DNA of 64,000 bases from Bryobacteraceae bacterium (GCA_019752335.1 JAIEMJ010000030.1:1-64000), one strand, 5' to 3'; shown: positions 35,149 through 44,298, counted from the stretch's first letter. Notes: generated by a model not told the origin, from the sequence alone. Made by a program: numbers and translations.

Positions 35149-36666
35149 CTAGGTGACGGGGCCAGGATTGAACGGGGCGAGGGCATTGTAGAGGCGCCAG
35201 TGGTCGGCCCAGGTCTTGCGACGGCCGCTGGCGACATCCAACAGAAGGTGAAAAAGCTCCCAGCCGACTTCGTCGATGGTGGCTTCGCCGGTGGCGATGC
35301 GGCCGGCGTCGAGGTCGATCAGGTCGTGCCAGCGCTCGGCGAGCGAAGTGCGGGAGGAGACTTTCAACACCGGGACGAGGGCCAAGCCATAGGGGGTGCC
35401 CTCGCCGGTGGTGAAGACGTGAAGATTCATCGAGGCCAGTTGCTGCGTGCCGCAGATGAAGTCGCTGGCCGGGGTGGCGGCGAAGACCAGGCCCTTGCGA
35501 GTGACTTTCTCGCCGTGGGTGGCGACGCCGGTGAGGGCGGAGCTACCCGCTTTGGCGATAGAGCCGAGGGCTTTTTCGACGACATTGGCCAAACCGCCGC
35601 GTTTGTTGCCGGGGGTGGGATTCGCGCTGCGGTCAGCGCGGCCGCGGGCGAGGTAGTCGTCGTACCACTGCATCTCGCGGATCAGGTCGCGGCCGATCTC
35701 CTCGGTGGCGCAGCGCGGCGTCAACAGGTGGACGGCATCGCGGACTTCGGTGACTTCAGAGAACAGAACGGTGGCGCCGGCGCGAACCAGCAAGTCGGCC
35801 ATGGCCCCGACGGCCGGATTGCACGTCACACCGGAGAAGGCGTCGCTACCGCCGCACTGCAGGCCCACGACTAGGTCCGATGCGGGACACGTCACCCGGC
35901 GGCGCTGATTCAGGATCGCCAAGCGCCGCTCGGCGCTTTCGAGAATCCGCGCGATGATTTCGGCGAAGCCCGCATGATCCTGCAGCCTCACCACTTCAGG
36001 CGGCGCGCTCTCGTAAAGGGGAAAAAGGCGTGAAGGCTGCATCTTCTCGCAGCCCAGGCTCACCACCAAAGGATCGCCACCCAGATTCGCGTGCCGGCTG
36101 ATGTGGCCGAGCGTGCGAATGGGCACGGCGGCGCCGGGGGCGTCAATGGCGACGCCACAGCCGTAGGTATGCGTCAAGGACACCACGTCATCGACATTGG
36201 GGAACCGCGGAAGCAACTCGGCGCGAATGCGGGCCACAGCGTAGTCCACCGTGGCGGCGACGCATTGCACGGTGGTCGTAATGCCGAGGACGTTCTTGGT
36301 GGCGGCGCTGCCGTCGGCGTTGCGATACCCGGCGAAGGTGTAGCCCGCCAAGGCCGGCGCGGCCGGAGGCACGGCCGTGGCTAACGGAAGGCTGGCGAGG
36401 TCCGGCGCCTCGGGCAGGCGGATCACGTCTTCGCGAATCCAACTGCCGGCGGCGAGGTCGCGCGCGGCGTGGCCAATCACTTCGCCATAACGCAGAATCG
36501 GCGTGCCTTCGGGCAAGTCGGCCAGCGCGACCTTGTGCGCCTGGGGCACGGTCTCGCGCAGCGTAACTCCTTCAGGAAGGACGGTCCCGCGCAGTAGGCC
36601 ATCCGGGCTGACCGCGATGGCGACGTTATCCCGGAGATGGACGCGGACCGTAAGTGGATGGGCCAA
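35149..36666 (-). CDS. UxaA/GarD-family sugar-acid dehydratase
   Basis: 505-residue member of the altronate/galactarate dehydratase family, Fe-dependent enzymes that turn an aldonic or aldaric acid into a 2-keto-3-deoxy acid. The first 75 residues form a SAF-like domain ([17 protein letters not shown] and [17 protein letters not shown]). The catalytic part follows with [30 protein letters not shown] and [13 protein letters not shown]. The substrate cannot be fixed by eye: altronate, galactarate or another sugar acid. It begins 12 bases after the HtrA stop. The sugar-acid operon at 59-63 kb may be functionally linked. Confidence 0.86.
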   Translation of the reverse strand: MAHPLTVRVHLRDNVAIAVSPDGLLRGTVLPEGVTLRETVPQAHKVALADLPEGTPILRYGEVIGHAARDLAAGSWIREDVIRLPEAPDLASLPLATAVPPAAPALAGYTFAGYRNADGSAATKNVLGITTTVQCVAATVDYAVARIRAELLPRFPNVDDVVSLTHTYGCGVAIDAPGAAVPIRTLGHISRHANLGGDPLVVSLGCEKMQPSRLFPLYESAPPEVVRLQDHAGFAEIIARILESAERRLAILNQRRRVTCPASDLVVGLQCGGSDAFSGVTCNPAVGAMADLLVRAGATVLFSEVTEVRDAVHLLTPRCATEEIGRDLIREMQWYDDYLARGRADRSANPTPGNKRGGLANVVEKALGSIAKAGSSALTGVATHGEKVTRKGLVFAATPASDFICGTQQLASMNLHVFTTGEGTPYGLALVPVLKVSSRTSLAERWHDLIDLDAGRIATGEATIDEVGWELFHLLLDVASGRRKTWADHWRLYNALAPFNPGPVT

Positions 36667-36678
36667 GCTATCAGCGTA

Positions 36679-38079
36679 TCACTCGATTTCGAACATCAGG
36701 AACTGCATCTGGCCTTGCCGTTCAATCTGCAGCGCCACGGGCACGCCGTGGTTGATGTCCTTCACCGCGGCCTGCAGGCTCAGCAAACCGGTGACGGCGC
36801 GATTGTTCACCGCGTAGATCACATCACCGGCCATCAAGGGCTCTTCGTGGCTCGAGACGTCAGCGACAATGCCCGCCACCACGGCGCCGCTCAGCCGGCG
36901 CGTCACCGGGATCAGCGGGGTCACCTTTTCGTCGAGGTCGACGGCCAGAATCCCAAGCTTGGCCACCATGTTATTCTCGTCGGCGATCATGGAGAGCACG
37001 CGCTCCGGGTCGCGCGGCCGCTCGAGCACGCCCACCGGGATGGTACGCTTTTCGCCGCCGCGTAGAATCTCCAGGGTTACCGTCTTGCCCGCGTTCTGGT
37101 AGACATTCACGCCGAACTGCCGGCCATTTTCCAGCACCTTTCCGTTAAGCGACAGCACGATGTCTTTGATTTCGAGCCCGGCAATCGCGGCCGCACCGTC
37201 CGGCACCACGTCGGCCAGGATCACGCCCCAATCCTGGGGTAGCGAAAGAGCGTGCGCGAGTGAAGGATTAATCGTCTGCGCCACCACGCCGATCTGGCCG
37301 CGGCGCACCCGGCCGCCGTGGCGGATCTGCTCGTAGACATTGCGCACGATATTGCTGGGTGCGGCGAAGCCGATTCCCTCATTACCGCCAGAACGCGACA
37401 GGATGAACGTGTTGATGCCCACCACTTCGCCTTCGGTATCGATCAGCGGACCACCGCTATTGCCCGGATTGATCGACGCATCGGTCTGGATGTAGACCAT
37501 GGGATCGTCGGGGCGCACCTGCCGGGCCACCGAACTCACGATGCCCATCGTCACCGAATTCTCGAGTCCGAACGGGCTGCCAAAGGCGAACACCAGTTGG
37601 CCTTGGCGCAACTTGTCGGAGTCGCCAAACGGCAAATACGGCAGCGGGCTCTTCGACTGATCCACCTTGATGACGGCGATATCTGTCTCGCGGTCACTGC
37701 CCACCACGGTGCCATTCAGCACCTTCGCGTTGGGCTTCAGCACACTGCGCGTCACCTGCTGGTCGGCCGCTTGGGGTAGCAGCACCTGCACCCGCCGCAT
37801 GGAGCCCACTACATGGGCATTCGTGATGATGTAGCCCGCCGGATCAACGATAACGCCGCTACCACTACCGCGCTGGGCCTGAAGCATCGGAGGGCCGCTT
37901 TCGTTGGTAGGCGCGTAACCACGGGTGACGATCTGGACAATCGCGTGGTCAGACTTGGCGGCGAGCGACTCGAAGTGCTCGCTCATCATCCGCAGCGGCG
38001 ACTTCGCCGAAGTTTGGCTCCACAAGGGGACCGTGAGGAGAAGAGCCATCAGGCAGCGCATGCCACTTGGATGCGGCAT
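36679..38079 (-). CDS. HtrA/DegP-like serine protease with C-terminal PDZ domains
   Basis: Periplasmic or envelope trypsin-like protease for protein quality control. A signal peptide (MRCLMALLLTVPLWSQ) follows a short leader. The catalytic triad is His in TNAHVVGS (about residue 88), Asp in RETDIAVIKVD (about 134) and Ser in NPGNSGGPL (about 208). One PDZ domain follows (ILADVVPDGAAAIAGLEIKD), with a second PDZ-like segment near the end. The frame can also open at a GTG (38085); the ATG at 38079 has GGGTGG close upstream. The 3' neighbour is the sugar-acid dehydratase, the 5' neighbour a DUF4097 lipoprotein. Confidence 0.9.
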   Translation of the reverse strand: MPHPSGMRCLMALLLTVPLWSQTSAKSPLRMMSEHFESLAAKSDHAIVQIVTRGYAPTNESGPPMLQAQRGSGSGVIVDPAGYIITNAHVVGSMRRVQVLLPQAADQQVTRSVLKPNAKVLNGTVVGSDRETDIAVIKVDQSKSPLPYLPFGDSDKLRQGQLVFAFGSPFGLENSVTMGIVSSVARQVRPDDPMVYIQTDASINPGNSGGPLIDTEGEVVGINTFILSRSGGNEGIGFAAPSNIVRNVYEQIRHGGRVRRGQIGVVAQTINPSLAHALSLPQDWGVILADVVPDGAAAIAGLEIKDIVLSLNGKVLENGRQFGVNVYQNAGKTVTLEILRGGEKRTIPVGVLERPRDPERVLSMIADENNMVAKLGILAVDLDEKVTPLIPVTRRLSGAVVAGIVADVSSHEEPLMAGDVIYAVNNRAVTGLLSLQAAVKDINHGVPVALQIERQGQMQFLMFEIE

Positions 38080-38103
38080 CGCCACCCGGGGATCCCTACA
38101 TTT

Positions 38104-39012
38104 CTACAGTCGTTCCAACCGGATTCGCCCGTTGTTCGTCTCCAATTCGTACAGCGGCCCCCCACCGTTGATCGTGCCGCGGACACGTTTCTTCTCCACT
38201 TCACCGTCCACGGAGAAGTCGGAATTGACAGCGGAGCCGCTACTGGCCCGGATGGAGGCCTTCAAACTCGCGGGCGCCTTCACGGTGATGGAGCCATTGG
38301 AGGTACTGGCGTGCAAGCCAGCCGCTGGCTTCTCGAGAGTAATGTCAATCGCGCCGTTGGTGGTGTCCATGCGGACGGGCTGCGTCGACGCCCCCAACAG
38401 GCGGGCGTTAATGGAGCCGTTGGTGGTGCCAGCGGTGAGTCCGCCGTCCAGGCCTTCCACGCGGATGCCACCATTCGTCGTGTGCGCTTTCACGTCGCCG
38501 CCGTGGCTCGATAGTTCGATAGAGCCGTTCGTGGTGTGGACGTCGAAGGCGCCTTGCGCGCGGTAGAGCTTTACGGAGCCGTTCGTCGTCCGCAGTTGCG
38601 CGTTGCCCTGTACCTCCTCTACGCGCAAGGAGCCGTTGGTGCTCTCCACGCGATCAAGCAGGGTCTGCTTCGGCACGCGGATCAGGTACTTCACCCCGCC
38701 GGTGACGCCCCGCCAGCCCATGCCTTTCGGCATAATCGTGCGGACGCGCACCGCAATCGCGGACGCCTGCACGTCCACGCGGATTTGCTTGAGGATATCT
38801 TCCGTGGGGGCGAAACGCTGGCCACTGACGTCGACCTCATTCTTGTCCCATCCGGCCACCTCGATGCCGCCATTGGCATTTTCGACGGAAACCCGTTGCC
38901 CGGGTTCCAGTTTGTAGGTCATATGGAAATCTTCGCGAAAGCGGTCGTTTTGGAGACCTTCGAAGTCGCAGGAGGTGAGCAGGAGAGGCAGGGCCAGCAG
39001 GGTAAGGCGCAT
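38104..39012 (-). CDS. DUF4097-type repeat lipoprotein
   Basis: Exported protein of about 302 residues. The N-terminus MRLTLLALPLLLTSC ends in a lipobox with Cys 15. The rest is a series of about eight short repeats of 18-22 residues with the core (T/S)TNG(S/G/A)(I/V/L), which predicts a right-handed beta-helix of the DUF4097/head-GIN kind. The ATG at 39012 has AAGGA about 12 bases upstream and fits the signal peptide; an ATG at 39024 adds four residues. The HtrA gene starts 24 bases after the stop. Function unknown; envelope stress or an adhesion role are guesses. Confidence 0.82.
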   Translation of the reverse strand: MRLTLLALPLLLTSCDFEGLQNDRFREDFHMTYKLEPGQRVSVENANGGIEVAGWDKNEVDVSGQRFAPTEDILKQIRVDVQASAIAVRVRTIMPKGMGWRGVTGGVKYLIRVPKQTLLDRVESTNGSLRVEEVQGNAQLRTTNGSVKLYRAQGAFDVHTTNGSIELSSHGGDVKAHTTNGGIRVEGLDGGLTAGTTNGSINARLLGASTQPVRMDTTNGAIDITLEKPAAGLHASTSNGSITVKAPASLKASIRASSGSAVNSDFSVDGEVEKKRVRGTINGGGPLYELETNNGRIRLERL

Positions 39013-39081
39013 GGAAATTAACATCCTTGGCAGCTATTACGCACGAGCAGTGCCAATTGTTCGCAAAAAACTGTGCTTGTG

Positions 39082-39123
39082 GCGAAAACGGCCGTTGAGC
39101 CATCCGCCGTAGTTCGTTTTCGC
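39082..39123. promoter_or_regulatory. Perfect 9-bp inverted repeat ahead of the ATPase-DUF4276 pair
   Basis: GCGAAAACG at 39082-39090 and its exact complement CGTTTTCGC at 39115-39123, 24 bases apart, lie in the 140-base divergent region between the DUF4097 gene and the ATPase gene. There is no T-run, so a terminator is unlikely. It could be an operator for the ATPase pair or a structured leader. Confidence 0.45.
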
Positions 39124-39152
39124 TTCTGTCTCAAAGCTTGATACCTTAAAGC

Positions 39153-40310
39153 GTGGCCGGCCCTCTGGACAAGCTCACGATCAAGGGATACAAGTCCATC
39201 AAGTCGTTGGAGGACTTTGAGTTGCGCCCGCTCAACGTCCTGATCGGCGCGAACGGCGCCGGCAAAAGCAACTTTATCGGTTTTTTCAAGCTCCTACATG
39301 AAATGATTCATCAGCGGCTTCAACTGGCGGTGGCCATGGAAGGCGGCGCGGACGCCTGCCTGTTCATGGGACCCAAAGAGACCCGCCAAATTGAGGGACG
39401 CTTCTACTTCGGCCGGAACGGGTATGAGTTCTCCCTAGTCGCGACGCCAAGCGGGAAGCTCGTTTTCGAAGGTGAGACGACTTACTTCAATGGAGACCAC
39501 GGCGAAAACCGGTTACGCATCGCCTCGGGCGACCAAGAAGCCCGTCTCTCTGCTCTAAAGGATAGCGGAGGCGCACGGGGTGCCTCAAAGAGTGTTCAGT
39601 GGTACGTCTTCGACGCCGTGTCCAGTTGGGTGGTGTACCATTTCCATGACACCAGCGCGAACGCAGGCGTGCGTAGGCCGAGGGCGATTAACGACAATTT
39701 CTACCTGCGGCAGAACGCGGAGAATTTAGCGCCCTTCTTATTCAAGATTTCTGAGACCAACCGACCGAAATATGAGCGAATCCGGAACCTGGTGCGCTTA
39801 GCCGCCCCCTTCTTTGACGATTTTCTTCTGCGCCCCATGCCCAGCCAGCCAGAGATGATCCAACTCGAATGGACGCAGGTAGGTTCTGACTATCCCTTTC
39901 GCGCTACTCAGCTCTCGGATGGCACGCTTCGGTTCATTTGCTTGGTAACCGCACTGCTACAACCGGATCCGCCGCCCACGATGCTATTTGATGAGCCAGA
40001 ACTGGGGCTCCATCCCTATGCGTTGACGCTTCTGGGAGAGCTGTTTCGCCAAGTCACTACCGGGATCTTCGGAAAGCAAGCCATCGTCTCAACCCAGTCC
40101 GCCCTGCTGCTCAACGAGATGACTCCGGAGGATATCGTGGTAGTGGACCGGACCAATGGCGAGTCCCAATTTCGCCGGCTCAAGACCGAAGACCTCTCCG
40201 TATGGCTCGAAGACTATTCGCTGGGCGAGCTTTGGCAAAAGAATGTGCTGGGCGCGAGGCCAATGGATGAACGCATCCCGCATTTATTGGCCAACGGCGG
40301 CATCAGGTAG
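39153..40310 (+). CDS. AAA/ABC-type ATPase (AAA_21, OLD-like)
   Basis: 385-residue cytoplasmic ATPase of the SMC/ABC-like AAA_21 group. Walker A GANGAGKS is at residues 32-39, an ABC-like signature LSDGTLRF at 254-261, and Walker B TMLFDEPELGLHP at about 276-288 with D280-E281. The switch position reads STQS instead of the common STHS. The start is a GTG at 39153. It is followed after 2 bases by a DUF4276 gene. Pairs of this ATPase type with TOPRIM-like proteins occur among phage-defence systems such as OLD, Gabija and PARIS. A defence role here is inference from domain pairing. Confidence 0.87.
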   Translation: MAGPLDKLTIKGYKSIKSLEDFELRPLNVLIGANGAGKSNFIGFFKLLHEMIHQRLQLAVAMEGGADACLFMGPKETRQIEGRFYFGRNGYEFSLVATPSGKLVFEGETTYFNGDHGENRLRIASGDQEARLSALKDSGGARGASKSVQWYVFDAVSSWVVYHFHDTSANAGVRRPRAINDNFYLRQNAENLAPFLFKISETNRPKYERIRNLVRLAAPFFDDFLLRPMPSQPEMIQLEWTQVGSDYPFRATQLSDGTLRFICLVTALLQPDPPPTMLFDEPELGLHPYALTLLGELFRQVTTGIFGKQAIVSTQSALLLNEMTPEDIVVVDRTNGESQFRRLKTEDLSVWLEDYSLGELWQKNVLGARPMDERIPHLLANGGIR

Positions 40311-40312
40311 CT

Positions 40313-40993
40313 GTGCAGCGGCTACTGGTAGTCGTGGAAGGGCAGACAGAGGAGTCGTTCATCAACAGCGTCCTGGCCCCAGAGCTATGGGCGCACGGCG
40401 TCACCGCGACGGGCGTGGTGATCGGCGTGCCCGGCCACAAAGGCGGCCGCGTTAGCTATGCCCGCTACAGCAAGGATGTACTGACCATCCTGAAACAGGA
40501 CTCGAACGTGTTTTGCTCAAGCCTGGTGGATTTCTACGGCCTGGGAGGCGGCTTTCCTGGGCATTCGCCGTCCCAGCACGCGCCAAACCTAGAGAAGGTC
40601 CGCTCCATGGAAGCCGCGTTGAGTGCCGACATCATCAACCGCTTACCGAATGCGCGCGCGGATGTCCGCTTCATACCCTACATTCAGCTCCATGAATATG
40701 AGGGCCTGCTCTTCAGTGATCCTCCTGCCTTGGCCACAGCCGTCAACCAGCCCGCTCTCGCTGGGAAGTTTCAAGCAGTGAGGGATGATTTCGCCACGCC
40801 CGAGGACATCAACGACAGTCCGCAGACGGCGCCGTCCAAACGAATTGAGGCCATCTGCCGGTACTCGAAAATCATCGACGGCACCCATGCGGCCAAAGCC
40901 ATCGGCATCGAACGCATGCGGGCCGCATGCCCTCACTTTCACGAATGGGTGACGAGGTTGGAAAAGCTCTCCACCCAAAAAAGTAACAATTAG
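40313..40993 (+). CDS. DUF4276 (TOPRIM-like) partner protein
   Basis: 226 residues matching the DUF4276 pattern. The N-terminal VVVEGQTEESF holds the TOPRIM-like Glu 9. LVDFYGLGGGFPG holds Asp 73. The family block FIPYIQLHEYEGLLFSDP follows. The GTG start lies 2 bases after the ATPase stop, so the two are surely co-translated. DUF4276 proteins are related to the nuclease part of OLD enzymes. The likely role is an effector nuclease or RNA-processing enzyme controlled by the ATPase. No toxin or phage gene lies nearby, and the flanks are ordinary chromosomal genes. Confidence 0.86.
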   Translation: MQRLLVVVEGQTEESFINSVLAPELWAHGVTATGVVIGVPGHKGGRVSYARYSKDVLTILKQDSNVFCSSLVDFYGLGGGFPGHSPSQHAPNLEKVRSMEAALSADIINRLPNARADVRFIPYIQLHEYEGLLFSDPPALATAVNQPALAGKFQAVRDDFATPEDINDSPQTAPSKRIEAICRYSKIIDGTHAAKAIGIERMRAACPHFHEWVTRLEKLSTQKSNN

Positions 40994-41035
40994 TTAACCA
41001 CCATCAGGCGATCCGCGTACGTCTCCCACTCCTGT

Positions 41036-42385
41036 ATGCGACTCTCCCTACTGCTTTTCCCCGTACTCCTTGCGGCCCAGAACCTGGCCGAAGTGAAGCC
41101 AGCGCCGCCGCAGCTTGCCTGGCAGGAGCTCGAATTCGGCGCTTGGATTCACTTGGGTCCCAACACGTTTTTGGGCCAGGAGACCGGCGACGGCTCGGCC
41201 GACCCGAACGTCTTCCAGCCCGCTGACCTCGATCCGGAACAATGGGTCCTGGCCGCCAAGGCCGCCGGGGCGCGTTACTTGATTCTCGTCGCCAAGCATG
41301 AAGACGGCTTCTGCTTGTGGCCCACCCGCACCACCGCCTATAGCGTGAAGCAGAGCAAATGGCAGAACGGCCGCGGCGACGTCGTCAAAGAGACCGCCGC
41401 CGCCGCGCGCCGCCACGGGCTCAAGTTCGGACTCTCGCTCTCCCCGGTTGACCATCACGAACTCCTGCCCCGCGACCCCAAAGCCTATGACCGCCTCTAT
41501 CTCGCCCAACTGCGCGAGCTGACGCAAAACTATGGCGACCTCGTCGAAATGGGCATCGACGGCGCGGATAACGATGGCCAAACCTACGACTTTGACGGCT
41601 ACCTGCGCGCCCTGCGCGCGCAACAGCCGAACGCCATCGTCTCTGGCCGCTTGGACTTCCTCCCCGTGGGCGACGCCCGCGTCGCCTACACCGGCGCGGC
41701 CGCGCTGGAAAACTGGAACGCCGTGGAACAAGCGAGCAGCCTGCGCTGGCGCCCCGGCGTCGTGCGCACGCCACTGCGGGACCAGCAATGGTTCTGGCAT
41801 CCCGCCAGCGACAGCAAGCTGAAGACGGTGGACCAACTCATGGACGCCTATCACAAGAGCGTCGGCCGTGGCTATCAATTCCTGCTCGGCCTGGCGCCCG
41901 ATACCCGTGGATTGCTGCCCGAAAACGACGTCCGGCGCCTGAAGGAATTTGGCGACGCCCTCACCAAACTCTATAGCCAGAATCTCGCCGCGCGCTCCCA
42001 CAAGTATCAGGTGGAAGGCGGACCGACGGAGAAAGCCGCCTTCGACGGCGACCCCGACACCGCCTGGTTCGGCTACACAGGCCGCCGCACCGCGACGCTT
42101 TCGATGAGCTTTCCCGACGCCGTCGTATTCGACCGCATCGCGCTGATGGAGTGGCTCAACGACGGGCAAAAGATCCAGCGCTACCGCATTCAGTCGCGCT
42201 TAGGAAGCAACTGGACCACCATCGCCGAAGGCGCGAGCATCGGCCATCGCCGCATTGAGCAGATGGCCATCACCACGGCCCAGGAGTTGCGCTTCGAATT
42301 CACGACGTCGTCCGGAGCCCCCGCCATCCGCGAGATCCAGATCTTTCACGGCGGCGGCGATCATCAGGTGAGCCGGCTGTTCTAG
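41036..42385 (+). CDS. GH29 alpha-L-fucosidase-type glycoside hydrolase
   Basis: 449-residue secreted enzyme (signal peptide ending at LLAAQ) that would remove terminal alpha-L-fucose from glycans. Typical text includes ELEFGAWIHLGPNTF, AKAAGARYLILVAKHEDGFCLWP, HGLKFGLSLSP and MGIDGADNDG, where Asp of IDGA aligns with the WFDG nucleophile. The C-terminal 110 residues look like an F5/8-type carbohydrate-binding domain. Some relatives of this shorter, divergent GH29 subgroup may act on other sugars. It stands alone on the plus strand. Confidence 0.82.
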   Translation: MRLSLLLFPVLLAAQNLAEVKPAPPQLAWQELEFGAWIHLGPNTFLGQETGDGSADPNVFQPADLDPEQWVLAAKAAGARYLILVAKHEDGFCLWPTRTTAYSVKQSKWQNGRGDVVKETAAAARRHGLKFGLSLSPVDHHELLPRDPKAYDRLYLAQLRELTQNYGDLVEMGIDGADNDGQTYDFDGYLRALRAQQPNAIVSGRLDFLPVGDARVAYTGAAALENWNAVEQASSLRWRPGVVRTPLRDQQWFWHPASDSKLKTVDQLMDAYHKSVGRGYQFLLGLAPDTRGLLPENDVRRLKEFGDALTKLYSQNLAARSHKYQVEGGPTEKAAFDGDPDTAWFGYTGRRTATLSMSFPDAVVFDRIALMEWLNDGQKIQRYRIQSRLGSNWTTIAEGASIGHRRIEQMAITTAQELRFEFTTSSGAPAIREIQIFHGGGDHQVSRLF

Positions 42386-42425
42386 CGTCGCCGTCAAGTT
42401 AAGCTTAAGCAACTGCTGGGCCATC

Positions 42426-43202
42426 TCATGGCAAGCGGCGAGCCGTGAGGACCAACTCAGGATCATGAATGGTGAGCGTGGCGTCCGCTCCCGCGCGCGA
42501 GAAACGGACGCGGACGCTGCTCGCGCCGACGGGATGGAACGCGTGTTCCCCTAGGTGGACCAACCCCCTACCAAACGTACCTTTGCCCGTCAGCGTTAAC
42601 TGACTACCCTTGGCGGTAATCTCAATGCGGTCATTGGGTTGAGGGCCGAAAACATACGTGCCCGCCAACGCCGCCGCCTCCTCAGCCGTAAATGGCGGAC
42701 GCTTCGGACCGCTCGCATCGCCAAGCGCTGCGAGGTACTGAAAAACGGCCTCCGCTGGCTGTCCGCCCGCCTTCGCGTGTGCGAGCAGGCTGATGCTGTG
42801 TGGCCCCGGAATCTTCTGCGCTCCAGGCTGGGCCAACAGGAAGGCCTTTACCGTCTCCAACTGCCCCAGCATGGCGGCGGAAAACAGCGTAGGCCTCGCG
42901 CCGTTCGCGATCAGATACTCGGCAATCTCCCGGTTGCCCACATGTGAGGCCGCGCCCAACGCGTCCTCCCAGTCGCCGAATCCCCAGTCCACCGCCGCCC
43001 TCGCCAGGGCCGGCCGCGCATCCACCAGTTCCTTCAGCCGCCTGAAGTTTCCGTGCGCTACCGTGACGGTTTCACGGACTAATTCGGGCGGATTCGCGAA
43101 GAAGGCGCCGGTAGGTGGCTCAACGGCAGCCGCAGGTTTCGGCCCAGCCAGAACCGCTGCGCCAACTTTCCAAATATCGCGACGGGCAAAGGAAATCGTC
43201 AT
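42426..43202 (-). CDS. Ankyrin-like secreted protein of unknown function
   Basis: About 258 residues from the ATG at 43202 (start choice moderate; the frame opens at 43229). The N-terminus MTISFARRDIWKVGAAVL with two arginines before a short hydrophobic stretch suggests export, possibly by Tat. The middle has two or three ankyrin-like helix pairs (ALGAASHVGNREIAEYLIANGA and LFSAAMLGQLETVKAFLLAQ). The last 80 residues look beta-rich (YVFGPQPNDRIEITAKGSQLTLTGKG), as in small DUF3471-like tails. No functional assignment is possible. It is convergent with the fucosidase gene. Confidence 0.72.
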   Translation of the reverse strand: MTISFARRDIWKVGAAVLAGPKPAAAVEPPTGAFFANPPELVRETVTVAHGNFRRLKELVDARPALARAAVDWGFGDWEDALGAASHVGNREIAEYLIANGARPTLFSAAMLGQLETVKAFLLAQPGAQKIPGPHSISLLAHAKAGGQPAEAVFQYLAALGDASGPKRPPFTAEEAAALAGTYVFGPQPNDRIEITAKGSQLTLTGKGTFGRGLVHLGEHAFHPVGASSVRVRFSRAGADATLTIHDPELVLTARRLP

Positions 43203-43271
43203 TCGATCATTCCCGCAGGCTGGGGCCAAAAATGCAAGCCAGAAGGATGTGAGCCCGTAAGCAATTTGGCG

Positions 43272-44096
43272 TCAATGAGATGCAGATTCTAATGAGTTGA
43301 GCCGGCGGATGAAATCCTCGACGATATGGCTGGCGAGTCCGGACGCGGTGGCCGCATCAGTCAGCTCTCCTCGACTCACTTGGAGATGCGTCTGCTCAGG
43401 AAAGCGGATCAGGTGAGCGAGGAGGCGCATGCGTGCCCCGTCCTGCTGTACCTGGCCCAAAATCACATACCGCACCCGCAGGCTGGAGGCAATTTCGTCC
43501 AGGTTCTGGAAGCCGCGAGGCCGCCTTAGGATAGCCGCGTTGCCGATGATTCCGTACCGGCCAGCGGTCTGGGTCGTGAGGCCAGCCACCACGGCGTCTG
43601 TGATGGTGTCCGCGAGCCGGTTAAGCGTGGGGTTGCCGGTTTCGTTCTGGAAACGAGCGACGGCGATCCGCGGCTCCTTCGACCGGCCCGCTACCACCAC
43701 CCACGCGGTGGCGCCGGCGGCAAAGGCCCCGGCAACCCACCACAGAACCCCACGGCGTGGACGTATCGCCGGCGTAACTCCCACGGAGACCGGCGCAAGG
43801 AACTGGTAGCCCCGCTTCGGCACGGTGCGAATGAACGTCGGCGAATCGGCCGAATCGCCCAGCGCGGTCCGTACCTGCGCAATCGCGAAATTCAAACCAC
43901 GGTCGAAATCGACCGCAGTTCCGTCACTCCAAATCGCGTTTCGCAGCGCTTCCCGCGTCACCAGTTCGCCTTGCGCGGCCACGAGAAGCGCAAGTACCTT
44001 GGCCGGCTGAGCCTGCAAGTGAACCGGTAGCCCGTCCCGCCACAACGCGCCCGTTTCGGTATTGAACTGGAACAGACCGAATCGGAACCTAGCCAT
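43272..44096 (-). CDS. ToxR/CadC-type membrane regulator with TolB-like output domain
   Basis: About 274 residues from the ATG at 44096; the open frame reaches 44171. The N-terminal winged-helix (OmpR/PhoB C-terminal type) covers residues 1-100, with RTVPKRGYQFLAPV marking its end. A single membrane helix follows (VLWWVAGAFAAGATAWVVV). Then comes a TolB/FlgO-like domain (IAVARFQNETGNPTLNRLAD and YVILGQVQQDGARMRLLA). This layout is a known Acidobacteriota regulator type that links an envelope signal to transcription. It is divergent from an AraC regulator across about 200 bases. Confidence 0.85.
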   Translation of the reverse strand: MARFRFGLFQFNTETGALWRDGLPVHLQAQPAKVLALLVAAQGELVTREALRNAIWSDGTAVDFDRGLNFAIAQVRTALGDSADSPTFIRTVPKRGYQFLAPVSVGVTPAIRPRRGVLWWVAGAFAAGATAWVVVAGRSKEPRIAVARFQNETGNPTLNRLADTITDAVVAGLTTQTAGRYGIIGNAAILRRPRGFQNLDEIASSLRVRYVILGQVQQDGARMRLLAHLIRFPEQTHLQVSRGELTDAATASGLASHIVEDFIRRLNSLESASH

Positions 44097-44213
44097 GCGC
44101 ACCATTCTCGCACCTGAGTCTACAAGCAGAGCGGCGCCTTGGCGCGTTGGCGAGAACGCGACCATGCACACACCTTTGATCTTGGCCCCGTTGAGTCAGT
44201 TTTGTGTGTTTCG

Positions 44214-44225
44214 TTCTCCCGAGAA
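44214..44225. promoter_or_regulatory. Short perfect palindrome between two divergent regulators
   Basis: TTCTC-CC-GAGAA lies in the 202-base region between the ToxR/TolB-type regulator (start 44096) and the AraC regulator (start 44299). It could be an operator for either regulator. The rest of this intergenic stretch shows no other clear element. Confidence 0.3.
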
Positions 44226-44298
44226 TACGCCAACCAACAGTTTCAGGATGGAGAGTGGCCGCTCAACCTGTGGTGTGAATCAGCTACAGTAGGGATCG

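Noticed and set aside
39153-40993. A PARIS or Gabija system in the strict sense
   Set aside because: PARIS uses a DUF4435 partner and Gabija a UvrD-like helicase; here the partner is DUF4276. It is therefore reported as a related but distinct pair.
41048-42169. A 373-residue minus-strand open frame
   Set aside because: Fully antisense to the fucosidase gene, which has clear family motifs and a signal peptide.
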